In this document: in pieces, positions 35,149 to 47,365 of the stretch
How positions within the stretch are numbered: the first letter of the stretch is position 1
How the letters are laid out: the number at the start of each line of letters is the position of its first letter
Assembly (NCBI RefSeq): GCF_003597395.2
Contig: NC_133769.1
Coordinates: 50,070,258 to 50,134,257, forward strand
From: Chelonoidis abingdonii
Lineage: Eukaryota; Chordata; Testudines; Testudinidae
Direction: 5' to 3'
Length of the DNA stretch: 64,000 nucleotides
Notes under the pieces: model-generated
What the model was told of the DNA's origin: nothing
Database searches by the model: none
What the model saw: only the letters and a program-made list of their open reading frames with translations
Made by a program: the position numbers and the translations under genes

Positions 35149-36301
35149 TGTCCGTACCCGAATACGGGTCCGGTGAAGTTCTTTTGATCGAGTGAGGAAA
35201 AAACCAAGACCAAGCAGACTGACAGTTCAAAAACACCACGTGGCCATTTATTAACAGGGAGAAAATCACAACTTGGGCTGGGGAGGAGCACTTCTATCAA
35301 CTAACAATAACTTTAGCATAAGAAACCTGTACACAATCTAAACAAGCTATTTACATGCATTAACACATAACCAAATACTTCAAAATTGACTGCTTTGTAA
35401 AAGATAAACGAATACACCAAATAAATGATCTGTGTGCACACTTAATCAAATATTATCATCAAATTAACCTCGATAGCAGTTCTTTAAAACAACCCAATCC
35501 TTAGATACCATATATACATAACTTTACAGCAGGCAGTAGCATATGCAGTTGTATACCAAATAAAAGGGGGAAGGAGGAGAGGAAAGGTTAGGCAGAGCAC
35601 AGACAGTTAGTGAGCAAGTACTGTATTCCAGGCGCAGCTGACCAGCAGAGCAGACACCAGAAGCATACCGAATCCGTGGAAGAATACCGTAGAATAAATA
35701 AGCAATCCGTGAAAAATACCGTGGAAAATAATAAAACACACGACACGAGCCGGCTATATCCGGAGAAGACCCCTGGCTGAAGGGTTGATCAGGTCCTTCA
35801 GTCAGTTAGCGGATACTCCTACAGACCCCGGCCCGAGGCATGGTTTTATTCCAGGGACTGTTTTACACCTGGCAGAATTTGATTGGTCCCCAGCTTCCCC
35901 ACCCTCCAGGTTCTGAGCTGTTGCCCCCTACGTGGGCAGATTTTGCACACGGCACACTAGAAGCTGCACTCAGCACACTAGCATAGTTTTGCATACAACC
36001 CTAATCCGACCCTTTGAACTGCATTACGATTGGTCAGATTGGGCCCCTTTGCACAAGGCACGCTGGTGTTATGCACACAGCACTAACCTGACCCCTGGGT
36101 TGCTAGGCAGAAGAGCAGGAGACTGCACACAACCGTAGCCTAACCCCTAGGTGACCAGCTAAAAAGGCAGGAATCTGCACATGGCCCTCTAAGTTTGCAC
36201 ACCGCACTACGGTGCTGCACACAGTACTAGTGTGACCTTTAGATGACCGACAATTGGCCATATAGACGCCATCTTAGGCCAGAGGCCTTTGGGCTGCAAC
36301 A
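35149..36301 (-). mobile_element. Solo LTR, 1153 bp, with exact 5-bp target duplication
   Basis: Plus-strand ends TGTCCGTACC and GGGCTGCAACA give TG...CA termini. TTTGT flanks it exactly at 35144-35148 and 36302-36306. On the minus strand the first 450 bp carry repeated TGTGCA-containing units (about 35940-36230), then a TATA-like GGAATAAAAC near 35845, so the minus strand is probably the transcribed one. No primer-binding site or viral gene lies on either side. The family is not recognised; exact flanks suggest a fairly recent insertion. Confidence 0.78.
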
Positions 36302-36306
36302 TTTGT

Positions 36307-37824
36307 GTCCCTCATTTTGTGACTTTGTCAGACATTTGTGCTTTAGCAGGTTGGAAAATACAAGGTACAGTGTCTATAAGGGCCAAATGTGTCCCTAATG
36401 CAGCTCTAGTGTCTTCAAGCATCTGACGCTGGTGTCTTAAAAATAGGAGAGCTCTTTGATTTTGTACAGTTGAACTCCAGAAATTACAAATGTTCCTTCA
36501 GCTCTTGTATTTGTGTCATCGTTGTGAATTGACAAAAATCACACTAAGCTGAGTTATGACTGGAAGTGTCTCTATTTGAGAAAGAAAACCTTGTACTTTT
36601 TGGTCTTAGTCTTCCTATATTGTCTGTGAGACTTAAGGACTCTGATTATATGCAGTTTGAAAAATGTCCGACTCACAGGCCACGTGGGGTGGGTTTCAGC
36701 CAGCAAAGATTTAGATGTCAAAATGAAATATGGTCATAGGGTTACACTCCAACTTTTTGCCCTTTACTCAGACTATGGCATGTTGTGTATCATCTACCGC
36801 TTCCCTTTCTACTGTTGTAGATCTCATTCCAGACAGGATTTACTCCATGTTTAAAGATAAAGCAGTTTTAATTAAATCTCAGAGAGCACCATTTATACAA
36901 AAAGAGTACATTTCACTGTCTACCTTCTTTCCTAAGAGAGAAGTTGAAAAGTGTATAAAAAAGAATCAGTATTAAAATGAGAGGGACACTACATACTGGG
37001 TTCACTTATAAGACTCCATATTACAGCACTGACTTCCAGTTGTATGGATCACTACTGTTTTCATATCACAGTCTGCCAAATATATGATAACACCATGAAT
37101 GGAACATGTTCTTGTTATATCAGGCTGTATATTTTCAGCAACAAGACGACTCAGGAGGAAAATGTTATAATTAGATAAAAGTACAGAAAGCACAAGTTCT
37201 CATGGGAGCAAGAAACCTGTATTATCTAATGATATCACATTTTACAAAGGGCCTTGGTCAGATGACTAAATGGACCATAGGATACTGTGGATTAGCTCCT
37301 ATTTGTCTTATTAAGAGTGTGTTCAGTATGTGTTTTAAATGTATTTAACATGCCCTGTAATAGCACTGTTCATTAGACGGTCATCTGTGTAGATGCAACA
37401 TTTACTTTAATGGGAATTCCACTTTCAGCTTTCATTCAGAATTAAGTATGGTACCATTAACATACAGAGACCAATGGCTGATAGGACTTGAGCGCACATG
37501 TGCATAAATTCAAGCATATGTAGAATCCCAATGAACTCAGTGAGACTACTCATGTACTTAAAGTAGAACATGTTCTTAAGTACCTTGCTGAATCAGCATA
37601 TTGGTGGGGAAATCGTTGAATAGATGATAGTTGATCTCTTCGCACTTTACAATTTGAGTGAATTTGTGGCAACAGAGGATTTCTAAAAGATACCAAGTAC
37701 AGGAGTTACTCTTATAAAAAGAATGCATATATATTGACTTAGATGGCTTAGTAGATTGGTATTAGATACAGCTGTTCTAGATTTTTTAGTTGAACACTTC
37801 TTTCAGTGAAAAAAAAAAAGTGCC
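36307..37824. other. Unique intergenic sequence
   Basis: No gene or strong repeat. 37494-37610 holds a palindrome-type fragment (GCATATGTAGAATCCCAATG, GAACATGTTCTTAAGTACCT, TTGCTGAATCAGCA). Confidence 0.45.
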
Positions 37825-38512
37825 TGTAAACAAGCAGACTCACCCCTGTAGCCTCTGCTGCTGGTGACTCCTGGGAATTAGCTTGTTCCAGCTCTGGAGC
37901 ACCCTCTGCAGGCCAGTGATCCACCTGTCTTCTGGCCCCTTTGTCCCTCCCTGAACCCAATGCCCTTTTACCTGGGGTGCTGCCCCCTGGCATTAACCCC
38001 TTTTTCTCAGGGTCTCCCCTCCTTGGGAAACCCCACCCTCTATCCCCACCTTGCCTCACTATATGGCTACTGCCAGTCATTGTCTAGCCTTTGCACCCTG
38101 GGGCAGACTGCAGTATCAGCTTATGCATCACTGGCAAGGTTGGGTTTGGACCTGCTGCCTTGGCCTACCCCTGGGCTGCCCTCTGCAACCCCCAGTACCT
38201 TTTAGCCCAATGCTAGGCCACATTCTGGGGCTTTCCAGGCTGGAGCTCCCCTGCCTTTCCCCAGTCCTGCATCACTCCAGTACCTTGTGTTTAGCTCCCT
38301 GCAGCCAGGCCCATCTCCCTCTACAGCTAGAGAGGGACTATTTGCTCTTGGCTTCCCTGGCCTTCTTATAAGGCCCTGTTGCTCAGTTTGGGGTGTGGCT
38401 CCTGCTGTAGCTACTTCCCCCAATCAGCCAGGGTTTTACCTTGCCCAGCCCCAGCCCTCTGCAAGGCTTTTCTAATCCTTTCCAGGCTGGAGCGGGTGGT
38501 CACCCCATTACA
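37825..38512. mobile_element. Solo LTR, 688 bp
   Basis: Starts TGTAAACAAG and ends CACCCCATTACA. The flanking 5-mers GTGCC (37820-37824) and ATGCC (38513-38517) match at 4 of 5. I recognise the C-rich body (TTTCCAGGCTGGAGCTCCCC, TTATAAGGCCCTGTTGCTCA) as a common turtle LTR. The proline- and leucine-rich frames on both strands are not genes. Confidence 0.75.
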
Positions 38513-40066
38513 ATGCCTTTTTTGGAAAACATTTTTTTTGTTGCAAAAATGTATTTCTAAAACTCAAAACTATTTCCATTTTTAAAAGCCTCAAATTGAA
38601 AATGATTATTTAAAAAAAAAGTTTTGTTAATAACCAGAGCATTTCTATGCAAAATTTCACCTTTAGGTATCTGGTTTAAATCTATACTAGATACATGAGG
38701 AACAAAAGATATTACTGTCTAATCACTGTTTAATGGCCTGTATGAAATGGATTTGTGGTCTCAGTGTAGTAGTTCTCAGTGACCAGACCTCCAGACATAT
38801 CACAGAAACCACTGACACAATGAGCTTGGATTAGCTTCCTAGCTGTCAGTTTCAGCAGAGCCAAAAACTGAATGTCCATGGAATTATCCTCTTGCCCTTA
38901 AGGCTGCTTTCTCCAGGACAGAAATTAGACATTTTTGCAAGGCAGTATGGGGGAAATTGCATCTCTGCTGCCTCACCTGTACCATATTTGTTCTGGAAAC
39001 AGAGGACTTATTGCCGAAGAGCTCTCTATCTGCCATCTTTCAAGAATATTGAATCCACTTTAAGAGGTATTAAAAACAAGATGTGGACTAATTCCCTGCA
39101 ACATCCATGTTCTTTATGTGGACTTAAGTATGGAGAGTACATTTTTTACCTGTCTTGGTTACACAACTATTTCTAATGTACAACTGCCCCAGAGTATAGA
39201 TTCTGCTGTACACAAACTCTGAACTGGTGGGGTAAAAGGAATGAGCAGAGAGGGAGGAAAAGGGGGTCTAACCCTGTGGCAAGGATTCTGCTCAATGGCC
39301 CCATATGCACTGATGCTCCCCCACTGAAAACTGTGGGAAGAACTAACCCAGGTGGCTTTACAGCAAGAGGCAGCACTGACGTGGCTGTCTGCTGAAGCTG
39401 CACAGGACAACAGTGGAGCCCAGTGAAGTCCAGTGAGGATCCTGCTACCCAATGCCTATAAAGCTGAAATAACAATGGCAGGCTTAGGTGATAGAACCTC
39501 AGGACTGGACCAGGCACCACTTTGTCTAAGAGCCGGAGAAACTCCTGACTCTGGGGCTATGCTAACCACTGACACTAAAGAGTGAGTGTGATATAACAGA
39601 GGGAGGAGACACATCAAAGAAATATGTGCATGTTGGACATCCACATCAGTGGGTGGGGAAACAATCTAAAGGACTACTGCTAAAGATACCATGAGGGTGG
39701 GTGTTTTTATTATTCATATAGCTATACTGTTGATTTATTGGTGCTTTGTTTTCCCACACTGATTTTGTGTTCACTCATTTTATATGCTTGCAAGTGTGTG
39801 TGGAAAACGTTGCCTGTTAAGGTGCCCAGGGCAGGTTTTTAGTTTTTACCAGATTTATGGGGGCTCAGGTAGTCCATGTTTGTTAGTTTTAAGAAAAAAC
39901 CCATAGACATTTGAACCCAGCCCTTGTTACTGCTGACAAACTCTGGCAGCAGGATTACAAGTGATGTGTAGAAATCCTATGTCTCACTAGACTCATGAAT
40001 CAAGAGGTTATAGAAAATTTAAAAGAGATTTTTTCTTATTTTGGTCTTTTTGGAGGAATATCCACT
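38513..40066. other. Unique intergenic sequence
   Basis: No gene, RNA or mobile element recognised. Frames at 38892-39176 and 39159-39644 lack conserved patterns. Confidence 0.45.
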
Positions 40067-40078
40067 GACTTGGCCACA

Positions 40079-40268
40079 AGTATCAGAGGGGTAGCCATGT
40101 TAGTCTGTATCCACAAAAACAACGAGGAGTCTGGTGGCACCTTAAAAGCTAACAGATTTATTTGGGCATAAGCTTTCATGGGTTAAAAAACCCTCTAGAT
40201 TTTTTATCTATGAAAGCTTATGCCCAAATAAATCTGTTTTAAGGTGCCACTGATCTCTCCTTGTTGAT
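40079..40268 (+). mobile_element. Palindromic SINE-like retroposon, copy B
   Basis: Head TATCAGAGGGGTAGCCATG, body GTGGCACCTTAAAAGCTAAC and TTTATTTGGGCATAAGCTTT, then the reverse complement AAGCTTATGCCCAAATAAAT and AAGGTGCCACTGATCTCTCC. Flanking GACTTGGCCACA (40067-40078) and GATTTGGCCACA (40266-40277) agree at 11 of 12, overlapping the end slightly. Uninterrupted, so it shows the structure of the family. Confidence 0.8.
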
Positions 40269-40277
40269 TTGGCCACA

Positions 40278-42870
40278 GTTTTCTAGCTCTGAATTCAAGA
40301 TTTTGGGGTACAGTATAATTTCAAATGTAATAGTTCCAGCCCCTACAGTCCCCAAAGGAATGAACTGGTGCAGAGAAGAGTACAGATTTTTTGGAGAATT
40401 CTCCAAAAAGACTCCATAATAGCTATTCTGAACTACAGAGAAATGCCCAACTCAGCTTCTTATGGGTCAGATGTCAGAACAACCAACCATAAAGGTAAAT
40501 CCATATCTTAAACGGTCCTGCTTATAGGTTGGGAAGTAGAAAGATGCCGAGCTAGAAAGGTCTCAGGCTCTTTTCTTTAGCCATTGGAATGAGGGCGCAA
40601 ATTTACCCAACCTTACACTGAGACCCAGTCCTGTTAAAACTTGATGCAGACAAATATGACAAATCTTGCTTTTGTTACTAGTCAGATCTGCTATCTGTGA
40701 TTCTTCATGGCTAAGACTGATCAAGTTACTCAGCACAGAAGAAACAGGTGGCATCTTCAGCTGATCTCAACTCCAGTTTAATTATTGCCTGACCCTAGTT
40801 ATAACAATATTCACAGCACAATCTTAAGAAAAGGAGATAATTCTGTTGAGAAGAATCCTAAAGCTATTGAACAGGAATCTACAGCTGGGATTTAATAATC
40901 CAAATGAACTGAATGGAAAAAGCTCTTCTGTAGGCCAGTAACTCACCTGAATTTATAATAATTTGTTCCTTGTTCTACAACCAGGCCCTATTCCAGTCTC
41001 AGTTCCTATTATCAGAATCTTTGTCACATGCTGAAGCTAGGGAACAATGGAGGATTTTTGCAGGCTGGTAGACATCTTGGATGAAGGCATGTCGCTAAGC
41101 TCACAGGTCAATATGTGCTGCTGCTGGCCTGACCAGAAGTCGGGCTTTAGGGTAAGTTTGGACAGCATGTATGTGTATAGATCACATCTTGGAAATACAG
41201 GTGTGTACATGTCTAATCCTTGCTTTAATAAGGCTTCTTTCACCACTGGGACATTTAAAGGAAACTTTCCTTTGCTAACATCCCTTCCCCACAAGATTAG
41301 TTTGCTTGATTTAGTTGGGAGTTGTTGCATGTTATTACTTTGCTTCCACTACCACACTAGGCTGAGCATTCAGGCAGTTCAATAACCTAAGCTGGCTATT
41401 TCTGAACTGATTTTGGCCTACACAAGGGAGGGAGGAGAGAACTTAGTAGAGCTGCCCCACAGTTTCATTACAAAACAACAATACTAGCCGTTCACATTTT
41501 CAAAATGCAGGACAAACGTAAGAGCCCTTTGCTTGTGGAAATTTTGTTCCATGTAGGAATTTGTGTGTGATATTAAAGAGGATCCGTAACCCTGGATATT
41601 TTTGCCTGTGGTTACTTTGCTAATTTTTGTCAGGCTTTCAGATCTGGGGTGATAAATTCCTTGGTAGGTTAGATAAAATAGGTCCAGGCTATTTTACTAA
41701 CACGTACTAGTGTTACTCAGATGTTGCTCATGGTGACTTTTCAACCTGATGTCACCAGCAGGAAAGATGGAGCAGCTCCAGTGTCAGTAAAAGAAGAAAG
41801 GACTGAAGAAGCAAAGATGAATTCTTTAGTGGTTGCCAAGGGAAATGGAAAAATTGCAAGATGTGTGCGATACACTGAACGGATTTGGTCTGGTAGAATA
41901 AAAGACTGGCAAACACAGCGTGATTTCTGCAAAAAGTGGGGAAGAGCCACAAAATTATGCCAAATATTATGTCACTTGCTAATTGAGCCAGATTTTCTGG
42001 TCCCCTGCAAGGTGCAAACAACCTTCGCTCACATTGTCCTTGGCCCTTGCACAGGATATGCAATCACATCCAGGAGCTCAGCACCCAGGTTTTCTCTGTC
42101 CTGTCCTGTGGGACGGGGCACTCAGAGGAAAGCAAAGTACAACAGTTCCAGGGCTAATACAGTTTGTATACTCCTACCATGAGGCAGGGTCTTATGCCAA
42201 GGTCCAAGCTGGATGCTCCATTATAATTTGTGCCTATCACTTGTAATTATCATGCAGAGAGACTGGGAGAGCTTGCAAGAGACAGAGAGAGACCAAAATT
42301 ACCTGGCAGCCTGGGGGTCAGTAGGCAGGCCCTGGGCTGTTTGTGAATTTGGGTTTTAACTCTTTGGGAGGAGCTTAGATACTAAGACAATGAGAAGAGT
42401 GAGATGAAAACTGGAGTTTTTGTTTTGTGTGATAATCTGCAAATTTTTTTTAAAAGTACTGTTGTCAAATGGAATGAAAAAAAAAAAAAAATCAAAATTG
42501 CCATGAACCAAAATAAAAAAAAAAAAAATCCAGTCCGTTGAAATGTTTTGTTTGGATAAAATCAAAACATTTCATTCTAATTTTGACTTTTCAAAAGTTT
42601 GACAGCATATAAAATTAAAAATGGAAAAATGATTTGAAAATGGAGACTCAAAACATTCCAGTGTGAAAAGGGAGTGTTTTGCCCTTTTTGAAATGCTTTT
42701 AAACTTTTTTCTGTAAGACTTTTCAGTGGGAGTTTTTCAGCAAATGGAGCATGGTATTCTGGCCTTGAAGGCTGCCTGGGTAGCACATGTGAATCAGATT
42801 TCTGGGACCTGAGGATAATTATTATTTGTATTGCTGTAGCCCTTAGGAACCACATTTCTTGAACCAGGAC
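40278..42870. other. Unique intergenic sequence
   Basis: No gene recognised. The 153-codon open frame at 41721-42182 has no domain, no coding neighbours and no conserved motif. 42470-42530 contains two long A runs. Confidence 0.45.
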
Positions 42871-42871
42871 T

Positions 42872-42955
42872 CATTGTGCTAGGCGCTGTACAAACACAGA
42901 ACAAAAAGCTGGTCCCCACCCTGGAGGCCTTGCAATCAGATACCGTCTTTGCAAT
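42872..42955. repeat. Ancient retroposon fragment
   Basis: GTGCTAGGCGCTGTACAAAC followed by ACAGAACAAAAAGCTGGTCC and GGAGGCCTTGCAATC is a phrase of a widespread old amniote repeat. A related piece is at 60350-60450 (TTAAGTGCTGTACAAACACA). Confidence 0.5.
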
Positions 42956-42969
42956 AACTTGATACAGTG

Positions 42970-44310
42970 AGAGTTGGAAGATTCTGTGCACCATGTGCCA
43001 GGGAAGATAATGGAGCAAGTAATTAAAGAAATCATCTGCAAACACTTGGAAAGTGGTAAGATGATAGGGAATAGCCAGCATGGATTTGTAAAGAACAAAT
43101 CGTGTCAAACCAATCTGATATCTCTCTTTGATAGGATAACGAGCCTTGTGGATAAGGGAGAAGCGGTGGATGTGGTTACCTAGACTTTAGTAAGGCATTT
43201 GATACGGTCTTGCATGATATTCTTATTGATAAACTAGGCAATACAATTTAGATGGGACTACTATAAGGTGGGTGCATAACTGGCTGGATAACCGTACTCA
43301 AAGAGTGCTTATTAATGGCTCCCAATTCCTGCCTGGAAAGGTATAACAAGTGGGGTTCCGCAGGGGTCTGTTTTGGACCGGCTGTCTTCAATATCTTCAT
43401 CAACACTTAGATGTTGCATAGAAAGTACGCTTAATTAAGTTTGCGGACGATACCAAACTGGCAGGGATTGCAACTGCTTTGGAGGACAGGGTCAAAATTC
43501 AAAATGATCTGGACAAATTGAGAAATGGTCTGAAGTTAAACCAGATGAAGTTCAATAAAGACAAATGCAAGTGCTCCACTTAGGAAGGACAATCAGTTTC
43601 ACACATACAGAATGGGAAAGAGACTGTTAGGAAGGCAGAAAGAATCTGGGGTCATGGGACCACAAGCTAAATATGAGTCAACAGTGGATACTGTTGCAAA
43701 AAAGCAAAGGTGATTCTGGGATGCATTAACAGGTGTGTTGTAAACAAGACATGAGAAGTCATTCTTCCGCTCTACTCTGCGTGGTTAGGTCTCAACTGGA
43801 GTATTGTGTCCAGTTCTGGGCACCGCATTTCAAGAAAGATGTGGAGAAATTGGAGAGGGTCCAGAGAGCAGCAACAAGAATGATTAAAGGTCTAGAGAAC
43901 ATGACCTATGAAGGAAGGCTGAAAGAACTGGGTTTGTTTAGTTTGGAAAGAGAAGACTGAGAGGGGTCATGATAGCAGTTTTCAGGTATCTAAAAGGGTG
44001 TCATAAGGAGGAGGAGAAAACTTGTTCACCTTAGCCTCTAACGATAGAACAAGAAGCAATGGGCTTAAACCGCAGCAAGGGAGATTTAGGTTGGACATTA
44101 GGAAAAGTTCCTAACTGTCAGGGTGGTTGGACACTGGAATAAATGGCCTAGGGAGGTTGTGGAATCTCCATCTCTGGAGATATTTAAGAGTAGGTTAGAT
44201 AAATGTCTATCAGGGATGGTCTAGACAGTATTTGGTCCTGCCATGAGGGCAGGGGACTGGACTCGATGACCTCTCGAGGTCCCTTCTAGTCCTAGAATCT
44301 ATGAATGTAT
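42970..44310 (+). mobile_element. CR1 LINE fragment with the reverse transcriptase 3' half
   Basis: This 5'-truncated CR1 copy retains the palm part of reverse transcriptase: INSQHGFVKNKSC-like sequence at 43050-43110, a DFSKAFDTV-like segment (43185-43210) and the FADDTKLAG catalytic box near 43438-43465. Stops and shifts break the frame at about 43183 and in several later places, so no protein can be made. The 3' part matches 6953-7608 closely. The end is CTAGAATCTATGAA. Transcription would run left to right, opposite to CAV1. Confidence 0.9.
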
Positions 44311-44723
44311 GTTGGTCCTGATATTTTTATCTATTGTTTTAGCTATATCCATTATCAGCACTAGTGGTTGGGAAGGATCTATGCTTCGAAATTTCAGCCA
44401 ATTGTCCATCATTGTTTCCAACAAAATGGGACACTTCTAAGGAGCAGATGGCAGGGATGACATACTGGGAGCGTCTCTGGGGGGTCCCATCAGTTTCTGC
44501 AAAGTACACTTTCTATAGGGTGTTAACGCTAGCAAAAAAAACCTTCCAAATGTTGATTGGGTGTAATCCTGTCTTTCCAGAGACTGACTGAGATACCAGC
44601 AGCAGGAGACGTGTGAGCCACCAGTCACTTCAGTGGGATGTTGATTCTGAAGTCTAATTATAATAATTTAATTATCATCATTGTGACCTGTTTTGCAGCT
44701 GATCATTTGAGTACATTTGTCCA

Positions 44724-45407
44724 TGTCACAAGTTGGCCCCTGGTTGGGGCCACCTCCTGCAGCAGGCCAGAGTGCAACAGGTGCACCTGCCTTAGTTTCC
44801 CCTTTCCTCCTCTCAGTGTAAGCCCCTCCCTTTTTCCCTTGAGCCAGAGCCCCACTCTCCAGACCTCCCTACCAGAGAGAAACCAGTATTCCCATAACCC
44901 TCCACTCAGGTCTGCACTACAAGGGCTCCCCTTCCAACAATGTTCTCTTCCTCCTCCTGGGATCCTGCCCCTGCTCAGAGATCCACCCTCCTACAACAAG
45001 CCTATTGTTTCCCACTCAGCTTTGCATGACCAAGCTGGACTGCATGAGCCTTTTGCTCATCAGGGATCCCCAGCACTGGCCAGTTATCATCAACAGCTTT
45101 CTTCCAAGTTCCTAACCAGCAGCTCATATTTTCTGCCCTCCTTCCAACTCTTTCCCTCGGGTAATTCTCTGCTGCGTCTTCCTGACTCTCCTGGTCACAG
45201 GCAGCACTCACCTGTCCATCTTCTGACTCTCTTCAGCTGTTGTCAGGCAGCTCTCACATGCCCCTTTTCCCAGTTGATCCCACTGTCTCAGTCTCTCCCC
45301 ATTTATGTGGCCCAGGTGCCTTCCCTTAACCTCAGCTGGGAGGCAGCTAACCAGTCACAGGTGCACTGGTCTCTTCCTTCTGAAATAGCCAGTGCTGTCC
45401 TGTGACA
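44724..45407. mobile_element. Solo LTR, 684 bp
   Basis: Starts TGTCACAAGTTGG and ends GTCCTGTGACA, so the ends are a 7-bp inverted repeat (TGTCACA/TGTGACA). Flanking GTCCA (44719-44723) and ATCCA (45408-45412) match at 4 of 5. A 255-codon open frame crosses the element on the plus strand. It is pyrimidine-rich with no domain and arises from the base composition. Confidence 0.78.
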
Positions 45408-45412
45408 ATCCA

Positions 45413-45824
45413 GCTATTTGGAGACTGGGGGTGGGGCTGCGGCTGCATACAGTGCTTGAACTGAGTAACATTGCATTCGTCCCAAGTTTGACTCCTGGCA
45501 GAGGTGTGCAGAGGAATTTAAATTTGGCCTGTTTTGGAGGAGCACATGCTGTGCCGCACAAGGAGCTTGCTCTCCCGCCTCCCCATCCAGCCCCGGCAGG
45601 AGCTTGCTTTACCCTCCACCCCCCAGCACTGGCCCTGGCAGAAGCTCGCTCTTACCTGGTTCTGCAGCCCTGGGACGGAGAAGTACTGTGCCCCTGCTTA
45701 CCCCCCTTGTGCATACCCCTGACTCCTGGCCTATTGGCTGTTGTCTACTCCCTCAAACTGACCAGTCTTTATGTTTGCAGCCTCTTTCTTGGGCTGGCTA
45801 GCTGGTGTTCAGACTGTCTCACAT
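45413..45824. repeat. GC-rich repeat fragment of unknown family
   Basis: GGAGCTTGCTCTCCCGCCTC, AGGAGCTTGCTTTACCCTCC and AGAAGCTCGCTCTTACCTGG are three similar phrases spaced about 40-55 bp apart (45563, 45600, 45640). It looks like part of a transposon interior, but I see no ends. Confidence 0.4.
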
Positions 45825-47365
45825 TATACAGGGTCGGTCCTGAGGCAAGTTTTGTCCAATATCTTCATTAATGATCTGGAGGATGGCGTGGGTTGCACCC
45901 TCAGCAAGTTTGCAGATGATACTAATCTGGGAGGAATGGTAGTTACGCTGGAGGGTAGAGATAGGATACAGAGGGACCTAGACAAATTAGAGGATTGGGC
46001 CAAAAGAAATCTGATGAGGTTCAACAAGGACAAGTACAGAGTCCTGCACTTAGGATGGAAGAATTTGGGCACCACACTACAAGAAGGATGTGGAAAATTT
46101 GGAAAGAGTCCAGTGGAAGGCAACAAAAATGATTAGGGGGCTGGAGCACATGATTTATGAGGAGATGCTGAGGGAATTGGGATTATTTAAGTCTGCAGAA
46201 GAGAGGAATAAAGGGGGATTTGATAGCTGCTTTCAACTATCTGAAAGGGGGTTCCAAGGAAAATGGATCTAGACTGTTCTCAGTGGTAGCAGATGTCAGA
46301 ACAAGGAGTAATGGCCTCAAGTTGTAGTGAGGGAGGTTTAGGTTGGATATTAGGAAAAACTTTTTCACTAGGGGTGGTGGTTAAGCACTGGAATGGGTTA
46401 TCTAGGGAGGTGGTGGAATCTCCTTCCTTAGAGGTTTTCAAGGTCAGGTTTGACAAAGCCCTGGCTGCAGGACCAGTGCAAGGATGTTTTGTGCCCTAGG
46501 CGAAACTTCCACCTTGCATCCCCCCCTGCCCTGAGGCATCCCCCCCATGGCAGCTCCCCCTCTCCACCCTGAAGTGCCCCCTTGTGGCAGCTCCCCACTC
46601 TCCACCCTGAGGCACCCCTTCCACCTCAGCTCACCCCTGCTCTGTGCATGGGCACCCCAAGCACGCCATCGCTGCTTCACTTCTCCTGCCTCCCAGACTT
46701 ACGGCGCCTAAGACGATTGGCGCTGTGAGCCTGGGAGGCAGGAGAAGTGAAGCAGCTCATCCCTGCCCTGCCTTCTCCCCAAGCACGCCGTCCCCACTTC
46801 ACTTCTCCTGCCTCCCAAGCTTGCGGCACCAATCAGCTTAGGCACCACAACCCTGGGAAGCAGGAGAAGTGAAGCAGTGGTGGCATGCTCGGGGAGGAGG
46901 CAGAGCAGGGGTGAGCTGCTTCACTTCTCCTGCCTCCCAGGCTTGCGGCACCAATCAGTTTAGGCGCCGCAAGCCTGGGAGGCAGGAGATGAGAAGCAGC
47001 CACGGCATGCTTGGGAAGGAGGCAGGGCAGGGGTGAGCTGGAGCGGGGAGTTCCCCTGCGTGCTGCCCCCCCCTTACTTGCTGCAGGCGGCCCTCCCCGC
47101 ACCCCACTGCCCCAGCTCCCTCCGCCTAAATGCCGGCGGCAACCAGGGTGGCCAAATATCCGGCCACCGCAGTGGCTGCCGAAGAAAATGGCGCCCCCGA
47201 AATCCCAGTGCCCTAGGCGACCACCTAGGTTGCCTAAATGGTTGCACTGGCCCTGCCTGGGTGGGGTGATTTAGTTGGGGATTGGTCCTGCTTTGAGCAG
47301 GGGGTTGGACTAGATGACCTCCTGAGGTCCCTTCCAACCATGATATTCTATGATTCTATGATATT
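45825..47365 (+). mobile_element. CR1 LINE fragment interrupted by a hAT-like element
   Basis: From the reverse transcriptase FADDTNLGG box (about 45908-45935) through CTGGAGGGTAGAGATAGG and AGGTTTAGGTTGGATATTAG to GGTTGGACTAGATGACCTCC and the terminal ATTCTATGATTCTATGAT octamer repeats that define CR1 3' ends. It belongs to a different CR1 subfamily from the two other copies. The element is split: 46468-47255 is a later hAT-like insertion. Coding is broken by shifts near 46075 and 46140. Confidence 0.9.
46468..47255. mobile_element. hAT-like element with three palindromic units, nested in CR1
   Basis: Ends CAGGACCAGTGCAA and TTGCACTGGCCCTG, flanked by CCTGGCTG (46460-46467) and CCTGGGTG (47256-47263), 7 of 8 identical. 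Removing it restores the CR1 phrase CCCTGG-TGGGGTGATTTAGT. The interior (about 46673-47000) holds three inverted-repeat units of CTTCACTTCTCCTGCCTCCC paired with GGGAGGCAGGAGAAGTGAAG. The final 130 bp (CCTAGGCGACCACCTAGGTT) are typical of a common turtle hAT-like family. Confidence 0.9.

Noticed and set aside
41721..42182. 153-codon open frame on the plus strand
   Set aside because: No recognisable domain, no splice context or coding neighbours; compatible with chance in a 64-kb window.
42970..43183. Functional reverse transcriptase
   Set aside because: The frame is closed by a stop near 43183 and by shifts further on; it is a truncated CR1 copy.
44638..45405. 255-codon open frame on the plus strand
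   Set aside because: It lies in a pyrimidine-rich solo LTR (44724-45407), starts in flanking sequence, has low-complexity Pro/Ser/Leu composition and no domain.
46500..47250. CpG-island promoter
   Set aside because: The GC-rich block is the interior of a hAT-like element with a target duplication inside CR1, not a gene start.
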